From: an uncultured Psychromonas sp.
Lineage (GTDB): Bacteria; Pseudomonadota; Gammaproteobacteria; Enterobacterales; Psychromonadaceae
Direction: 5' to 3'
Length of the DNA stretch: 64,000 bases
NCBI RefSeq assembly: GCF_947489755.1
Contig: NZ_CANLFB010000015.1
Coordinates: forward strand, 1 to 64,000
Part shown: piece by piece, positions 1-8,639 of the stretch
Position numbering within the stretch: position 1 is the stretch's first letter
How the letters are laid out: each line of letters begins with the position of its first letter
Notes under the pieces: generated by a model
The model's database searches: none
Told to the model about the DNA's origin: nothing
The model's input: only the letters and a program-made list of their open reading frames with translations
Program-made: the position numbers and the translations under genes

Positions 1-76
<76 letters not shown>

Positions 77-135
77 ACTTCTAATTCAGTTTAGAAAAGA
101 AAGTCTAGTAAGAAAAAAGTTACAAATATATCGGA

Positions 136-225
136 CGCGAGATGGAGCAGTCTGGTAGCTCGTCTGGCTCAACTATCTATAAACAATGGCGAAGCTCGTA
201 GCTTCAAACCCTGCTCTCGCAACCA
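136..225 (+). pseudogene. tRNA-fMet-like pseudo-unit 1 (full 5' and 3' ends)
   Basis: This is the only altered copy with a complete acceptor stem (CGCGAGA at the start, TCTCGCAACCA at the end). The anticodon arm is replaced by about 13 extra bases, so the CAT anticodon loop is gone and the element is 90 nt long instead of 77. The T-arm is also changed. It cannot fold as a normal tRNA and I call it a pseudogene or tRNA-derived element. Confidence 0.85.
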
Positions 226-370
226 ACTTCTAACGTCTTTAGAAGTTCTTTAGTTATTAATTTTCTATTTCAATCCAAGCACACATAAAAACCCTGCTAT
301 AAATTAAGCCCTTTTTACCTATATCCAAAACAACCTAATCTATAAAATATTGTATTCAAGATTAAAAAAA

Positions 371-445
371 TCTGGTAGCTCGTCGGGCTCAACTCTCTAT
401 AGACAATGGCGAAGCTCGTAGCTTCAAACCCTGCTCTCGCAACCA
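371..445 (+). pseudogene. tRNA-fMet-like pseudo-unit 2 (5' truncated)
   Basis: It begins inside the D-arm; the acceptor 5' strand is replaced by an A-rich run. It carries the same altered anticodon arm as unit 1, the GAAGCT-CGT-AGCTTC hairpin at 411-425 and an intact CCA end. A perfect 9-bp hairpin (445-453 with 459-467) follows immediately. Confidence 0.85.
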
Positions 446-592
446 ACTTCTAACATCTTTAGAAGTTCTTTAGTTATTAATTTTCTATTTTAATCCAAGC
501 ACACATAAAAACCCTGCTATAAATTAAGCCCTTTTTACCTATATCCAAAACAACCTAATCTATAAAATATATTGTATTCAAGATTAAAAAAA

Positions 593-667
593 TCTGGTAG
601 CTCGTCGGGCTCAACTCTCTATAAACAATGGCGAAGCTCGTAGCTTCAAACCCTGCTCTCGCAACCA
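593..667 (+). pseudogene. tRNA-fMet-like pseudo-unit 3 (5' truncated)
   Basis: Nearly identical to the preceding unit and 222 bp from it. It has the same lost acceptor strand, the same altered anticodon arm and the GAAGCT-CGT-AGCTTC hairpin at 633-647. The downstream spacer is almost base-for-base the same. Confidence 0.85.
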
Positions 668-814
668 ACTTCTAACATCTTTAGAAGTTCTTTAGTTATT
701 AATTTTCTATTTTAATCCAAGCACACATAAAAACCCTGCTATAAATTAAGCCCTTTTTACCTATATCCAAAACAACCTAATCTATAAAATATATTGTATT
801 CAAGATTAAAAAAA

Positions 815-890
815 TCTGGTAGCTCGTCGGACTCAACTCTCTATAAACAATGGCGAAGCTCGTAGCTTCAAACCCAGCTCTCGCAACCCA
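815..890 (+). pseudogene. tRNA-fMet-like pseudo-unit 4 (diverging)
   Basis: Same layout as the previous two units, 222 bp on, but with substitutions in the D-arm (GGACTC) and the T-arm (CCCAGC) and an extra C near the CCA end. The hairpin at 855-869 is retained. The following spacer departs strongly from the shared sequence, marking the edge of the recent amplification. Confidence 0.8.
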
Positions 891-996
891 CGTCTAATAT
901 TTTTAGAAGTTTTTCAGTTATTCACTTACTATTTCAATCCTAGATTCGCATAATAAGTGCAATTTCTTAGATTAGATTGTATTCTGATGAAAACAA

Positions 997-1071
997 CCTG
1001 TTAGCTGGTCGGCTCAACTCTCTATAAACAATAGCGAAGGTCATAAGTTTAAATCCTGCTCTCGTAACCCA
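997..1071 (+). pseudogene. tRNA-fMet-like pseudo-unit 5 (older copy)
   Basis: The same replaced anticodon arm is recognisable (CTCTATAAACAATAGCGAAGG). Its T-arm, GGTCATAAGTTTAAATCCTGC, is closer to the real tRNA than that of units 1 to 4. It lacks the GAAGCT/AGCTTC hairpin. It therefore looks like an earlier state of the family. A fainter remnant follows at about 1193-1230. Confidence 0.7.
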
Positions 1072-1402
1072 CTTCTAATATCTTTAAACCCCTTTAATTA
1101 TTCTATTAACACATATAAAATACGCTACAAAAAATAATATCTTATTTGCGTTGATGCGAAATAGGCTAATCTATAAAAATAGATTGTATTCAAGATGGAG
1201 TAACCTGATAGCCCTCTAAGTTAAACGCTTAGTGGATTGATCTATATTCAATAATAAATGAAATTTTCATAATAATTCATCTAACACATTAGAAATGCAT
1301 ACCTTTAGAGTATTCCCATCTAATCAGTCAATTATAGAGTTTAATATGAGAGTTAATTATTCAAAAATGAAACGTTTCAATACTCTTAAATATAAAAACA
1401 AA
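1072..1402. other. AT-rich leader region without genes
   Basis: The region between the last clear tRNA-like unit and the iscR operator holds only a faint unit remnant at about 1193-1230 (GATGGAGTAACCTGATAGCC). I see no credible reading frame in it. Confidence 0.5.
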
Positions 1403-1427
1403 ATAACCTACTAAATTAGTCAAGTAA
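1403..1427 (+). promoter_or_regulatory. IscR type-1-like operator, left site
   Basis: I compared this 25-bp window with the published type-1 IscR consensus ATASYYGACTRWWWYAGTCRRSTAT. By eye 22 of 25 positions agree, including the full AGTCAAGTA right half. It is the inverted copy of the site immediately downstream. Together they suggest repression by [2Fe-2S]-IscR. Confidence 0.75.
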
Positions 1428-1452
1428 GTACTTGACTAATTTAGTAGGTTTT
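1428..1452 (+). promoter_or_regulatory. IscR type-1-like operator, right site, overlapping the -35 box
   Basis: About 21 of 25 positions fit the type-1 consensus, with the left half CTTGACT perfect. It abuts the left site with no gap. Positions 1405-1425 and 1430-1450 form a perfect 21-bp inverted repeat with a 4-nt centre, because the two sites are mirror copies. Confidence 0.75.
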
Positions 1453-1459
1453 ATATATT
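1432..1459 (+). promoter_or_regulatory. sigma-70 promoter of the iscR-suf operon
   Basis: A TTGACT -35 box at 1432-1437 and a TATATT -10 box at 1454-1459 are separated by 16 bp. The -35 lies inside the right IscR-like site, so bound IscR would block polymerase. That is the autoregulatory arrangement known for iscR. Confidence 0.7.
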
Positions 1460-1494
1460 ATGCCCTCCTCAAGAATAACTTTATTGGAGCTCTT

Positions 1495-1983
1495 ATGCGT
1501 TTAACAACAAAAGGCCGTTATGCAGTAACGGCTATGCTTGATCTTGCATTGAATCCTAAACAAGGGCCTGTATCTTTATCGGAAATTTCTATACGACAAG
1601 GTATCTCTTTATCTTATCTTGAGCAGTTATTTTCTAAGCTTCGCCGAGAGTCTTTGGTAAAAAGTGTCAGAGGACCTGGCGGAGGATACCAATTAGGGCG
1701 AGCAAGTGAAGATATTTTTGTTGCGCAAATAGTAGATGCAGTTAACGAAAAAATTGATGCGACTGCATGTAAAAAGCAAGGTAATTGCCAAAATGGTATT
1801 ACCTGTTTAACACATAATTTATGGTGCGATTTGAGTGACCAAATACATGGCTTTTTAAATAAGATTAGCCTAGCGGATTTGATGAACCGAGATGATGTTC
1901 AAGAAATATCAGGTAAACAAGATATTGAAAGTAGAAAAATCGACATTAAAGACGAAAAATATTCTGTTGAAAAGATCAATTAA
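1495..1983 (+). CDS. iscR: Fe-S cluster-sensing regulator IscR
   Basis: Rrf2-family DNA-binding regulator that carries a [2Fe-2S] cluster and controls Fe-S assembly genes. The start at 1495 ([10 protein letters not shown]) is preceded by TTGGAG and gives 162 aa, the same length as E. coli IscR. The longer frame from 1432 would start inside the operator. The winged helix occupies roughly residues 1-80. The cluster ligands Cys92, Cys98, Cys104 and His107 fall at exactly the E. coli positions. It heads an eight-gene suf operon with 72 bp before sufB. In enterobacteria iscR instead heads iscSUA, so here IscR probably governs the whole Suf pathway directly. Confidence 0.95.
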   Translation: MRLTTKGRYAVTAMLDLALNPKQGPVSLSEISIRQGISLSYLEQLFSKLRRESLVKSVRGPGGGYQLGRASEDIFVAQIVDAVNEKIDATACKKQGNCQNGITCLTHNLWCDLSDQIHGFLNKISLADLMNRDDVQEISGKQDIESRKIDIKDEKYSVEKIN

Positions 1984-2055
1984 ATAGTCAATTAAAGTTA
2001 AAGATACACAGGCCACCAAGCCTCCACCCCCCATTAGTTAAAAAGTGAGTTTTAT

Positions 2056-3498
2056 ATGACGGTGCAAGTAGAAATAGATGAAGCACTAGGAAGAGAATAC
2101 GAAGCTGGTTTTATTTCTGATATTGAATCAGAAACGTTTGAGCCAGGTTTGGATGAAAGTGTTATCGAGCGCATTTCTAAAATGAAAGGTGAACCAGACT
2201 GGATGCTGGAATGGCGTTTAGGTGCATTTAGAGAATGGTTAAAAATGGAAGAGCCGGACTGGGCTTTAGTCGATTACCCTAAAATTGATTTCCAAGCGAT
2301 TTCTTACTACTCTGCGCCTAAAAGTATGAAGGACAAACCTAAATCTTTAGATGAAGTTGATCCTGAATTATTACGTACTTACGAAAAATTAGGTATCCCG
2401 CTTATAGAGCAACAAATGTTAGCGGGTATTGCGGTTGATGCTGTATTCGATTCGGTTTCTGTTGTGACTACTTTTCGTGAAAAGTTATATGAAGCAGGTG
2501 TTATTTTCTGTCCTATCTCAGAAGCGATTGTAGAATATCCAGAGCTTGTGAAAAAATACCTTGGTACCGTTGTTGGTCGCAAAGATAACTACTACTCAGC
2601 ACTAAACTGTGCAGTCTTTACTGATGGTTCATTTGTATATATTCCTAAAGGTGTACGCTGCCCAATGGAGTTATCAACTTACTTCCGTATCAATGAACAA
2701 AATACAGGTCAATTTGAACGTACTCTCATTATTGCCGATGAAGGCAGCCATGTTAGTTACCTTGAAGGTTGTACTGCACCACAACGTGATGAAAACCAAT
2801 TACATGCAGCCGTTGTTGAATTGATTGCAATGGATAACGCTGAGATTAAATACTCAACAGTACAAAACTGGTATCCGGGTGATGAAAATGGCAAAGGCGG
2901 TATTTACAACTTCGTAACTAAACGTGGTATATGCCATACCAGTGCAAAAATATCTTGGACACAAGTTGAAACCGGTTCAGCCGTTACTTGGAAATACCCA
3001 AGCTGTATTTTAAAAGGTGATAATAGTGTTGGAGAGTTTTACTCTGTTGCACTTACTCGTGGTCGCCAACAAGCCGATACCGGTACTAAAATGATCCATA
3101 TCGGTAAAAATACTAAGTCTACGATTATAACTAAAGGTATTTCTGCTGGCCGCAGTAATAATAGTTATCGAGGCCTTGTTAAAATGATGGCGAGTGCTGA
3201 TGGTGCGCGTAACTTCACTGAATGTGACTCATTATTAATTGGTGACAAATGTGGTGCGCATACTTTCCCTTATATAGAAAGTCGCAACCCTTCTGCCATT
3301 GTTGAACACGAAGCAACCACATCAAAAGTAAGTGACGAACAACTATTTTTATGTCGTCAACGCGGACTTGATCCTGAAAAAGCGGTTTCTATGATTGTGA
3401 ATGGTTTCTGTAAAGAAGTATTTAAAGAGCTGCCAATGGAATTTGCCGTTGAAGCAAGTAAATTATTAGAAATTAGTCTTGAAGGCTCAGTAGGTTAA
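2056..3498 (+). CDS. sufB: Fe-S cluster scaffold subunit SufB
   Basis: Core scaffold of the SufBC2D complex that assembles Fe-S clusters in the cytosol. At 480 aa it is close to E. coli SufB (495 aa). The C-terminal half carries the beta-helix and the strongly conserved segment [16 protein letters not shown]. Its Cys399 matches the sulfur-accepting cysteine (C405) of E. coli. The order sufB-sufC-sufD-sufS downstream, with gaps of 3 to 12 bp, shows one transcript. No sign of truncation. Confidence 0.95.
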   Translation: MTVQVEIDEALGREYEAGFISDIESETFEPGLDESVIERISKMKGEPDWMLEWRLGAFREWLKMEEPDWALVDYPKIDFQAISYYSAPKSMKDKPKSLDEVDPELLRTYEKLGIPLIEQQMLAGIAVDAVFDSVSVVTTFREKLYEAGVIFCPISEAIVEYPELVKKYLGTVVGRKDNYYSALNCAVFTDGSFVYIPKGVRCPMELSTYFRINEQNTGQFERTLIIADEGSHVSYLEGCTAPQRDENQLHAAVVELIAMDNAEIKYSTVQNWYPGDENGKGGIYNFVTKRGICHTSAKISWTQVETGSAVTWKYPSCILKGDNSVGEFYSVALTRGRQQADTGTKMIHIGKNTKSTIITKGISAGRSNNSYRGLVKMMASADGARNFTECDSLLIGDKCGAHTFPYIESRNPSAIVEHEATTSKVSDEQLFLCRQRGLDPEKAVSMIVNGFCKEVFKELPMEFAVEASKLLEISLEGSVG

Positions 3499-3510
3499 GG
3501 AATTATTAAA

Positions 3511-4296
3511 ATGTCGAATACTAAAAGTTTATTAACAATAAAAGATTTATATGCAGGAATAGAAGAAAAGCAAATCCTGAAAGGTTTTAATTTAGATATT
3601 AAACCAGGTGAAGTACATGCGATTATGGGCCCAAATGGTGCTGGTAAAAGTACAATGGGTTATGTACTTTCTGGTCGTGATGGTTATGAAGTCGAAAGTG
3701 GCAGCGTAACATTTAACGGTGAAAATTTACTTGATCTGGAAATAGAAGAACGCGCAAATGCAGGTCTATTTTTAGCTTTTCAATACCCAGTAGAAATACC
3801 AGGCGTAAGCAACCTAGAATTTTTGAAAGCATCTGTTGATGCAGTACGAGCAGCCAATGGAGAAGAAGCAATAACGTCTTCTGAACTATTGAAGCAAGCA
3901 AAAGCAGCCTGTAAACAAGTTAATTTACCGCTGGCTTTTTTAAAGCGTGGTGTTAATGAAGGTTTTTCTGGTGGTGAAAAGAAACGTAATGAATTGATGC
4001 AAATGCTACTGCTGAAACCAAAATTATGTATTCTTGATGAAACTGATTCAGGACTAGATATTGATGCGCTGCAATTAGTTGCAGAAGGTGTAAATAGCCA
4101 ACGTTCTCCAGATCGTAGCTTTATTATTGTAACCCATTATCAACGTCTACTTGATTATATTAAGCCTGATTTTGTACATGTTTTAGCGGATGGTAAAATA
4201 GTAAAAAGTGGTGATGCTTCACTTGCTCTAGAACTAGAATCTCAAGGTTATGCTTGGTTAGAGAATGGTAATGTTGAAGCTAAGATTGAGGAGTAA
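3511..4296 (+). CDS. sufC: Fe-S assembly ATPase SufC
   Basis: ABC-type ATPase of the SufBC2D scaffold; ATP hydrolysis drives rearrangement of SufB-SufD. The 261-aa protein has Walker A GPNGAGKST at residues 40-48, the signature GFSGGEKKR and Walker B LCILDETDSGLD. These are hallmarks of SufC rather than of importer ATPases. The start follows AAGGAATTATTAAA, and only 12 bp separate it from sufB. sufD begins 3 bp after its stop. Confidence 0.95.
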   Translation: MSNTKSLLTIKDLYAGIEEKQILKGFNLDIKPGEVHAIMGPNGAGKSTMGYVLSGRDGYEVESGSVTFNGENLLDLEIEERANAGLFLAFQYPVEIPGVSNLEFLKASVDAVRAANGEEAITSSELLKQAKAACKQVNLPLAFLKRGVNEGFSGGEKKRNELMQMLLLKPKLCILDETDSGLDIDALQLVAEGVNSQRSPDRSFIIVTHYQRLLDYIKPDFVHVLADGKIVKSGDASLALELESQGYAWLENGNVEAKIEE

Positions 4297-4299
4297 CTC

Positions 4300-5559
4300 A
4301 TGAGCGAATGGTTAGAAAGTGCCATCATTCGAGGGCAAAAAATAGATGACTGGCTGACTCCTAAGCGGACTCAAGCCATTGACTTATTATCAACGACTCC
4401 ATGGCCAACACGTAAAACAGAAGCATGGCGTTATACGTCGCTACGTGCGATTCAAAACTCAAAAGCAAAAAATATTGAGACGATTGCTAATTTATTACCA
4501 CAAAATATTACTGATTTATCAGCAATAGAATTAGTGTTTATAAATGGACAATGGGATAAAACACAATTACCTGATGTTTTACCAAAAGGTCTATCAATTT
4601 CTCTAGGCTCTGATTTAAATAAAGAGCAGCAATCGCAAGCTTTAGCTAACTTTTCAGACATCAAACCTAAACGTCACTTATTTGGTTTAGTGAATGATGC
4701 ACTCGCGCAAGATGTAGTGATTGTGAACGTTGAAGATGGATTTAATATTAAGCAGCCACTACGCATTAGTTCACTATTGAGTTTAGGTGCTGAATCTCAT
4801 ACACGTGTACAAGTGACATTAGGAAAAGAATCTCACTTAGCCGTTATTGAAGACGTAAAAGCTGAAGGTGATAGCCTATGTACTGCATTTGTTGAATATC
4901 AAGTCTCTGCAAAAGCGCATTTAGAGCATTACCGTTTCGCACTTCAAACGGGCAGCAATGTCGCAGTTGGTGGTTGTCATTTCAATTTGTTAGATCATTC
5001 TTCAATGCACAGTACGATTGTTGCTTTTGGTAGTGATTTATCTCGTTTAGATACTGACATTATTCATTCTGGTGAGTTCGTTGATGCAAAATTGAATGCT
5101 ATTTATCTACTCGATGGCAATGAATTATTTGATCTTCATGCAACGGTTGAGCATGCAATGCCAAATGGTACAACAGAAGAGAATGTTCGTTGTATTGTTG
5201 CTGGTCGTTCTAAAGCGGTATTTAATGGGCGAATTCACATACACCGTGATGCACAAAAAACATTAGCTGAATTAAATAATCGCAATTTATTGATGACTAA
5301 TACAGCTGAAATCAACACAAAACCTGAATTAGAAATTTATGCTGATGATGTCCGTTGTGCACATGGAGCAACGTCAGCTCAGGTTGATAAGCAAGCTTTG
5401 TATTACTTACAAACTCGCGGTATTGATCGTGCTAAAGCAAGTGTCATGTTAAATTTTGGTTTCATTAATGAGCTGATTGATTTAATGCCAAACACAGTAC
5501 TGTCAGAATGGATACGTCCTATCATTCGTAATCGATTTTCAGCAATGGAAGTGAAGTGA
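4300..5559 (+). CDS. sufD: Fe-S cluster assembly protein SufD
   Basis: Paralogue and partner of SufB in the scaffold complex, needed for iron acquisition. The 419-aa protein has the family beta-helix core and ends with a conserved helical domain. The segment DVRCAHGATSAQVD contains the histidine corresponding to E. coli His360, important for cluster assembly. The gene starts 3 bp after sufC and is followed by sufS after 7 bp, so translational coupling is likely. Confidence 0.93.
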   Translation: MSEWLESAIIRGQKIDDWLTPKRTQAIDLLSTTPWPTRKTEAWRYTSLRAIQNSKAKNIETIANLLPQNITDLSAIELVFINGQWDKTQLPDVLPKGLSISLGSDLNKEQQSQALANFSDIKPKRHLFGLVNDALAQDVVIVNVEDGFNIKQPLRISSLLSLGAESHTRVQVTLGKESHLAVIEDVKAEGDSLCTAFVEYQVSAKAHLEHYRFALQTGSNVAVGGCHFNLLDHSSMHSTIVAFGSDLSRLDTDIIHSGEFVDAKLNAIYLLDGNELFDLHATVEHAMPNGTTEENVRCIVAGRSKAVFNGRIHIHRDAQKTLAELNNRNLLMTNTAEINTKPELEIYADDVRCAHGATSAQVDKQALYYLQTRGIDRAKASVMLNFGFINELIDLMPNTVLSEWIRPIIRNRFSAMEVK

Positions 5560-5566
5560 GGATTTA

Positions 5567-6784
5567 ATGAGTTTTGATGTCGTTGCGATTCGAGAACAAT
5601 TTCCAATTTTAAGCCGTAGTGTAAATGGAAAACCTTTAATCTATTTAGATAATGCAGCAACCACACAAAAGCCACAATGTGTGATTGATGCGTTGGTTGA
5701 TTATTATTCCAACAGTAATTCAAATGTTCATCGTGGCGCTCATTTTCTTGCTGATGAAGCAACACAGCACTTTGAACAAGCTCGAGATACTATCCAGAAG
5801 TTTATTAACGCTCCGAAGCGTGAAGAAGTTATTTGGACAACGGGCACAACAGAAAGCATTAATATTGTTGCCAACGGTTTAAGCTCTTTGTTGTCATCGG
5901 GTGATGAAGTGATTGCTACTGGAATGGATCATCATGCCAACTTAGTCACTTGGCAAGAAGCATGTAGAAAATCAGGCGCAACATTAAAAATAATTCCAGT
6001 GACAGATGCTGGTGAATTAGATCAAGATGTGTTCGATAGTTTACTATCAGAGAAAACCAAGTTTGTTGCTTTTCCACATGTTTCAAACGCACTGGGTACA
6101 ATCAACCCAGTTAAGTCTATGACGGCTAAAGCAAAACGTTTTAATGCTTGGGTCTTAGTTGATGGTGCACAAGGCGCTGCCCATGGTTGGGCTGATGTAC
6201 AAGAAATTGGCTGTGATTTTTATGTTTTTTCAGGACATAAAGTTTATGGGCCAATGGGTACCGGTATACTGTGGGGACGCTCTTCTCTTCTTGAAAACTG
6301 GCCTGTATGGCGCACCGGTGGAGAAATGATTTCTACCGTTACACTTCAAGAGTCAACATGGAACGTACTGCCTTATCGCTTTGAAGCAGGCACGCCCAAT
6401 GTAGGTTCTGCCATCGCGTTTGGTAAAGCAGTTGAGTGGTTTACTCATTTAGATCATAAAGCCGTTATGGAACATGAAATGGCTTTATTAGCCTACGCGA
6501 CAAAACTAGCCAACGAGTTTGAAGGGTTAACTATTATAGGTAATGCCCAGCATAAAATATCAGTGTTAAGTTTTGTTCTCGATGTTGGCCACCCTGCTGA
6601 CATTGGTTTTTTATTAGATAAACAAGGGATTGCTATTCGTACTGGCGATCATTGTGCACAACCCTTAATGGCAAGGTTTAATGTGCCAGGGACTGCACGT
6701 GTTTCCTTTGCTCTCTATAATACATTCGACGAAATTGATGCATTATTTACTGCACTAAAAAAAGTAAAAGTAATGTTATCTTAG
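5567..6784 (+). CDS. sufS: cysteine desulfurase SufS
   Basis: PLP-dependent group II cysteine desulfurase that takes sulfur from L-cysteine and passes it to SufE and SufB. The 405-aa protein contains the PLP lysine in FSGHKVYGP (Lys225) and the catalytic cysteine in RTGDHCAQP (Cys363). It has the short active-site loop typical of SufS rather than IscS. It sits 7 bp after sufD and 9 bp before the A-type carrier gene. Confidence 0.95.
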   Translation: MSFDVVAIREQFPILSRSVNGKPLIYLDNAATTQKPQCVIDALVDYYSNSNSNVHRGAHFLADEATQHFEQARDTIQKFINAPKREEVIWTTGTTESINIVANGLSSLLSSGDEVIATGMDHHANLVTWQEACRKSGATLKIIPVTDAGELDQDVFDSLLSEKTKFVAFPHVSNALGTINPVKSMTAKAKRFNAWVLVDGAQGAAHGWADVQEIGCDFYVFSGHKVYGPMGTGILWGRSSLLENWPVWRTGGEMISTVTLQESTWNVLPYRFEAGTPNVGSAIAFGKAVEWFTHLDHKAVMEHEMALLAYATKLANEFEGLTIIGNAQHKISVLSFVLDVGHPADIGFLLDKQGIAIRTGDHCAQPLMARFNVPGTARVSFALYNTFDEIDALFTALKKVKVMLS

Positions 6785-6793
6785 GAGTTTTAA

Positions 6794-7144
6794 ATGACAG
6801 TATCAGTATTCGACCCTAGTGCAATCGTCTCTTTAACAGATTCGGCACAAAAATATTTTTCTGAAAAAGTGGCAAAAAAACCAGATCATTTCATTCGTTT
6901 AAGTACCAAAGTGAGCGGCTGTACTGGATTTGCCTACGTATTAGATATAACTGATAGCCCCTTAGAAGATGATGCTATCATCAACTTTGATAACATTAAT
7001 TTTGCAGTTGCTTCAGAATCGATGACAATGCTTTCAGGCATAGAGATTGATTTAGTCAATGAAGGTGTTAATCAAGTTGTTAAATATAATAACCCAAATG
7101 TTGCAGCTGAATGTGGCTGTGGCGAAAGCTTTAATGTGAGTTAA
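6794..7144 (+). CDS. sufA: A-type Fe-S carrier (SufA/IscA family)
   Basis: Carrier protein that receives Fe-S clusters from the SufBCD scaffold and hands them to apoproteins. The 116-aa length fits the family. The three conserved cysteines are present as Cys43 in SGCTGF and Cys107/Cys109 in ECGCGESF. Its position inside the suf operon argues for SufA. I cannot separate SufA from IscA by sequence alone, so the symbol rests on context. Confidence 0.88.
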   Translation: MTVSVFDPSAIVSLTDSAQKYFSEKVAKKPDHFIRLSTKVSGCTGFAYVLDITDSPLEDDAIINFDNINFAVASESMTMLSGIEIDLVNEGVNQVVKYNNPNVAAECGCGESFNVS

Positions 7145-7147
7145 GTA

Positions 7148-7681
7148 ATGCAACAAAAAATGGTAGTAACACAGCGTGCTTGTGCTGCACGTAGAGTTCC
7201 AACAGGTGAACCGTCAATCATTCCAGAGGGCGAGTTTATTTCAATTAATCAAAGCCTTGGTGGTAATTATACCGTGACATGGATGGGTAATATGTTACGT
7301 ATCGATGGTACCGATGCCTCAGCGATTGGTCAGAAATCAGAAGTCTTAGAGTTTGAAGATCATGGTGGAGATGAAATTGATGAGAGTCAGGTATGGCAAG
7401 CATTAGATGGTATTTATGACCCAGAAATTCCAATAAGCCTAGTATCATTAGGTCTAATCTATAAAGTCACTGTCGAACAAAAAACCAAAACTGTACATAT
7501 CGATATGACCTTAACTGCGCCTGGGTGTGGTATGGGACCTGTACTAGTAAGTGATGTTGAATATCGCGTTGCTAAAGTGCCCAACGTAGAAGCAGTTAAA
7601 GTTGAACTATTGTTTGATCCTCCTTGGTCAAGAGAAATGATGAGTGAAGAAGCACAATTAGAGTCAGGCCTTTTCTTCTAA
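7148..7681 (+). CDS. sufT: SufT, MIP18/DUF59-family Fe-S maturation factor
   Basis: Auxiliary factor for maturation of Fe-S proteins. The 177-aa protein has an N-terminal extension of about 80 residues, then a DUF59 domain (WQALDGIYDPEIPISLVSLG, LTAPGCGMGP, DPPWSREMMS). This layout is typical of proteins named SufT in suf operons of many bacteria, and it is absent from the E. coli suf operon. It starts 3 bp after the A-type carrier. A 129-bp gap with a hairpin separates it from sufE. Confidence 0.85.
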   Translation: MQQKMVVTQRACAARRVPTGEPSIIPEGEFISINQSLGGNYTVTWMGNMLRIDGTDASAIGQKSEVLEFEDHGGDEIDESQVWQALDGIYDPEIPISLVSLGLIYKVTVEQKTKTVHIDMTLTAPGCGMGPVLVSDVEYRVAKVPNVEAVKVELLFDPPWSREMMSEEAQLESGLFF

Positions 7682-7715
7682 TCACTTTCGCCAATCCAGA
7701 TAATAAAATATAATA

Positions 7716-7778
7716 GAAAATCGTATTTAACTAGCTCATGTAAAACAACATGAAACTAAACGTTGAGTACGATTTTTC
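7716..7778 (+). other. hairpin between sufT and sufE
   Basis: GAAAATCGTA at 7716-7725 pairs with TACGATTTTTC at 7768-7778, enclosing a smaller CATGT/ACATG hairpin. It could weaken or process the transcript between sufT and sufE, or be a weak terminator. Its role is inferred only from position. Confidence 0.45.
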
Positions 7779-7810
7779 ATCTATGTCGTATGCAAAGCAC
7801 AAGGGGCAAC

Positions 7811-8221
7811 ATGTTATTACCAACTACAGAAGAAATTATTGACGATTTAGCATTTTTTGACGACTGGGAAGAGAAGTATAAGTACATTATCGATTTAGGA
7901 AAACTACTCCCCGCTTTTGATGATAAATGGCATACGGCAGAGCGTCTTGTAAAAGGCTGTCAAAGTAATGTGTGGATCCAACCCGATGTTGACGGTAAAT
8001 TACTTATTTTTTCAGTAGATAGCGATGCAATTATAGTAAGAGGTCTACTTGGGATAGTGCTTGCCGCTTTCAATAATAAAACAGCAAGCGAAATAGTAGA
8101 GTTTGATATCAATGCTTATTTTGAAGCCTTAGATCTTGAAAAACACCTTAGCCCGACACGTGGTAACGGTTTACGCTCTATCGTTGATCGTATTAAAAAT
8201 ATCGCTAAAGCGTCACTTTAA
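7811..8221 (+). CDS. sufE: SufE, sulfur acceptor for SufS
   Basis: SufE accepts persulfide from SufS and stimulates its activity. I chose the start at 7811 (MLLPTTEE) because AAGGGGC precedes it; it gives 136 aa against 138 in E. coli. The longer frame from 7763 runs into the right arm of the preceding hairpin. The sulfur-accepting cysteine lies in RLVKGCQSNVW at Cys50, matching Cys51 of E. coli. It is the last gene of the operon, followed by a terminator. Confidence 0.92.
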   Translation: MLLPTTEEIIDDLAFFDDWEEKYKYIIDLGKLLPAFDDKWHTAERLVKGCQSNVWIQPDVDGKLLIFSVDSDAIIVRGLLGIVLAAFNNKTASEIVEFDINAYFEALDLEKHLSPTRGNGLRSIVDRIKNIAKASL

Positions 8222-8268
8222 TCAAAACACAAAAATATTATGCTACGGTAACTTAAGCCGTGATAGTT

Positions 8269-8308
8269 AATAGCTTGAAACCTTCCCTAGGTCTCAAGCT
8301 ATTTTTTT
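8269..8308 (+). terminator. rho-independent terminator of the suf operon
   Basis: AATAGCTTGA at 8269-8278 pairs with TCAAGCTATT at 8294-8303. A run of seven T follows at 8302-8308. It lies 48 bp after the sufE stop. Confidence 0.88.
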
Positions 8309-8609
8309 ATCGTTAACCTTCATAAGCCTATAATAACTTACACTGTTGATTTAATTTTTGTGCTGCACTCATACTGTGCTGATAATAAAGTGATTTCCCC
8401 CACCATTCCAAGCTGAAACATAAAGTTGATTGTTCTCTTTCACAGGAGAATCAGTATGCGCAATAATACTTAATACTACCTTTGATCAATTTAAGCCTGT
8501 CGAATTGATGTTTGATTATAAATCCTCATATGCTCTATTTCTGGAAAGGTTTTTAATAGTCGTTTTTATTTTTGAGTGAAATTACTTTTCAACACCGCTT
8601 ACTTATCCT

Positions 8610-8639
8610 TATACCTATACCTATACCTATACCTATACC
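8610..8639 (+). repeat. hexamer microsatellite (TATACC)5
   Basis: Five exact head-to-tail copies of TATACC, followed by a partial unit. It is intergenic, far from the nearest start codon. Confidence 0.9.

Larger units (their letters stand above)
136..1230 (+). repeat. tandem array of tRNA-fMet-derived pseudo-units
   Basis: At least five clear units and one faint one follow the intact tRNA. The shared landmark beginning TCTGGTAGCTCG falls at 151, 371, 593 and 815, with diverged forms at about 997 and 1204. Spacings are therefore 220, 222, 222, 182 and 207 bp. Each unit holds an altered tRNA body, a hairpin starting at the CCA end and an AT-rich spacer. Spacers of units 2 to 4 are nearly identical, so that part amplified recently. 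No open reading frame of note crosses the array. Confidence 0.9.

Noticed and set aside
136-225. Functional tRNA with an intron
   Set aside because: No anticodon remains in a loop position, and the T-stem pairing is lost; other units also lack the 5' acceptor strand.
371-1071. CRISPR array
   Set aside because: The repeats are about 220 bp apart, are tRNA-like and have conserved rather than unique spacers. No cas genes are present.
1432-1494. An upstream in-frame start that would lengthen IscR by 21 residues
   Set aside because: It lies within the operator and promoter, has no ribosome site, and the 162-aa form matches the known IscR length and cysteine positions.
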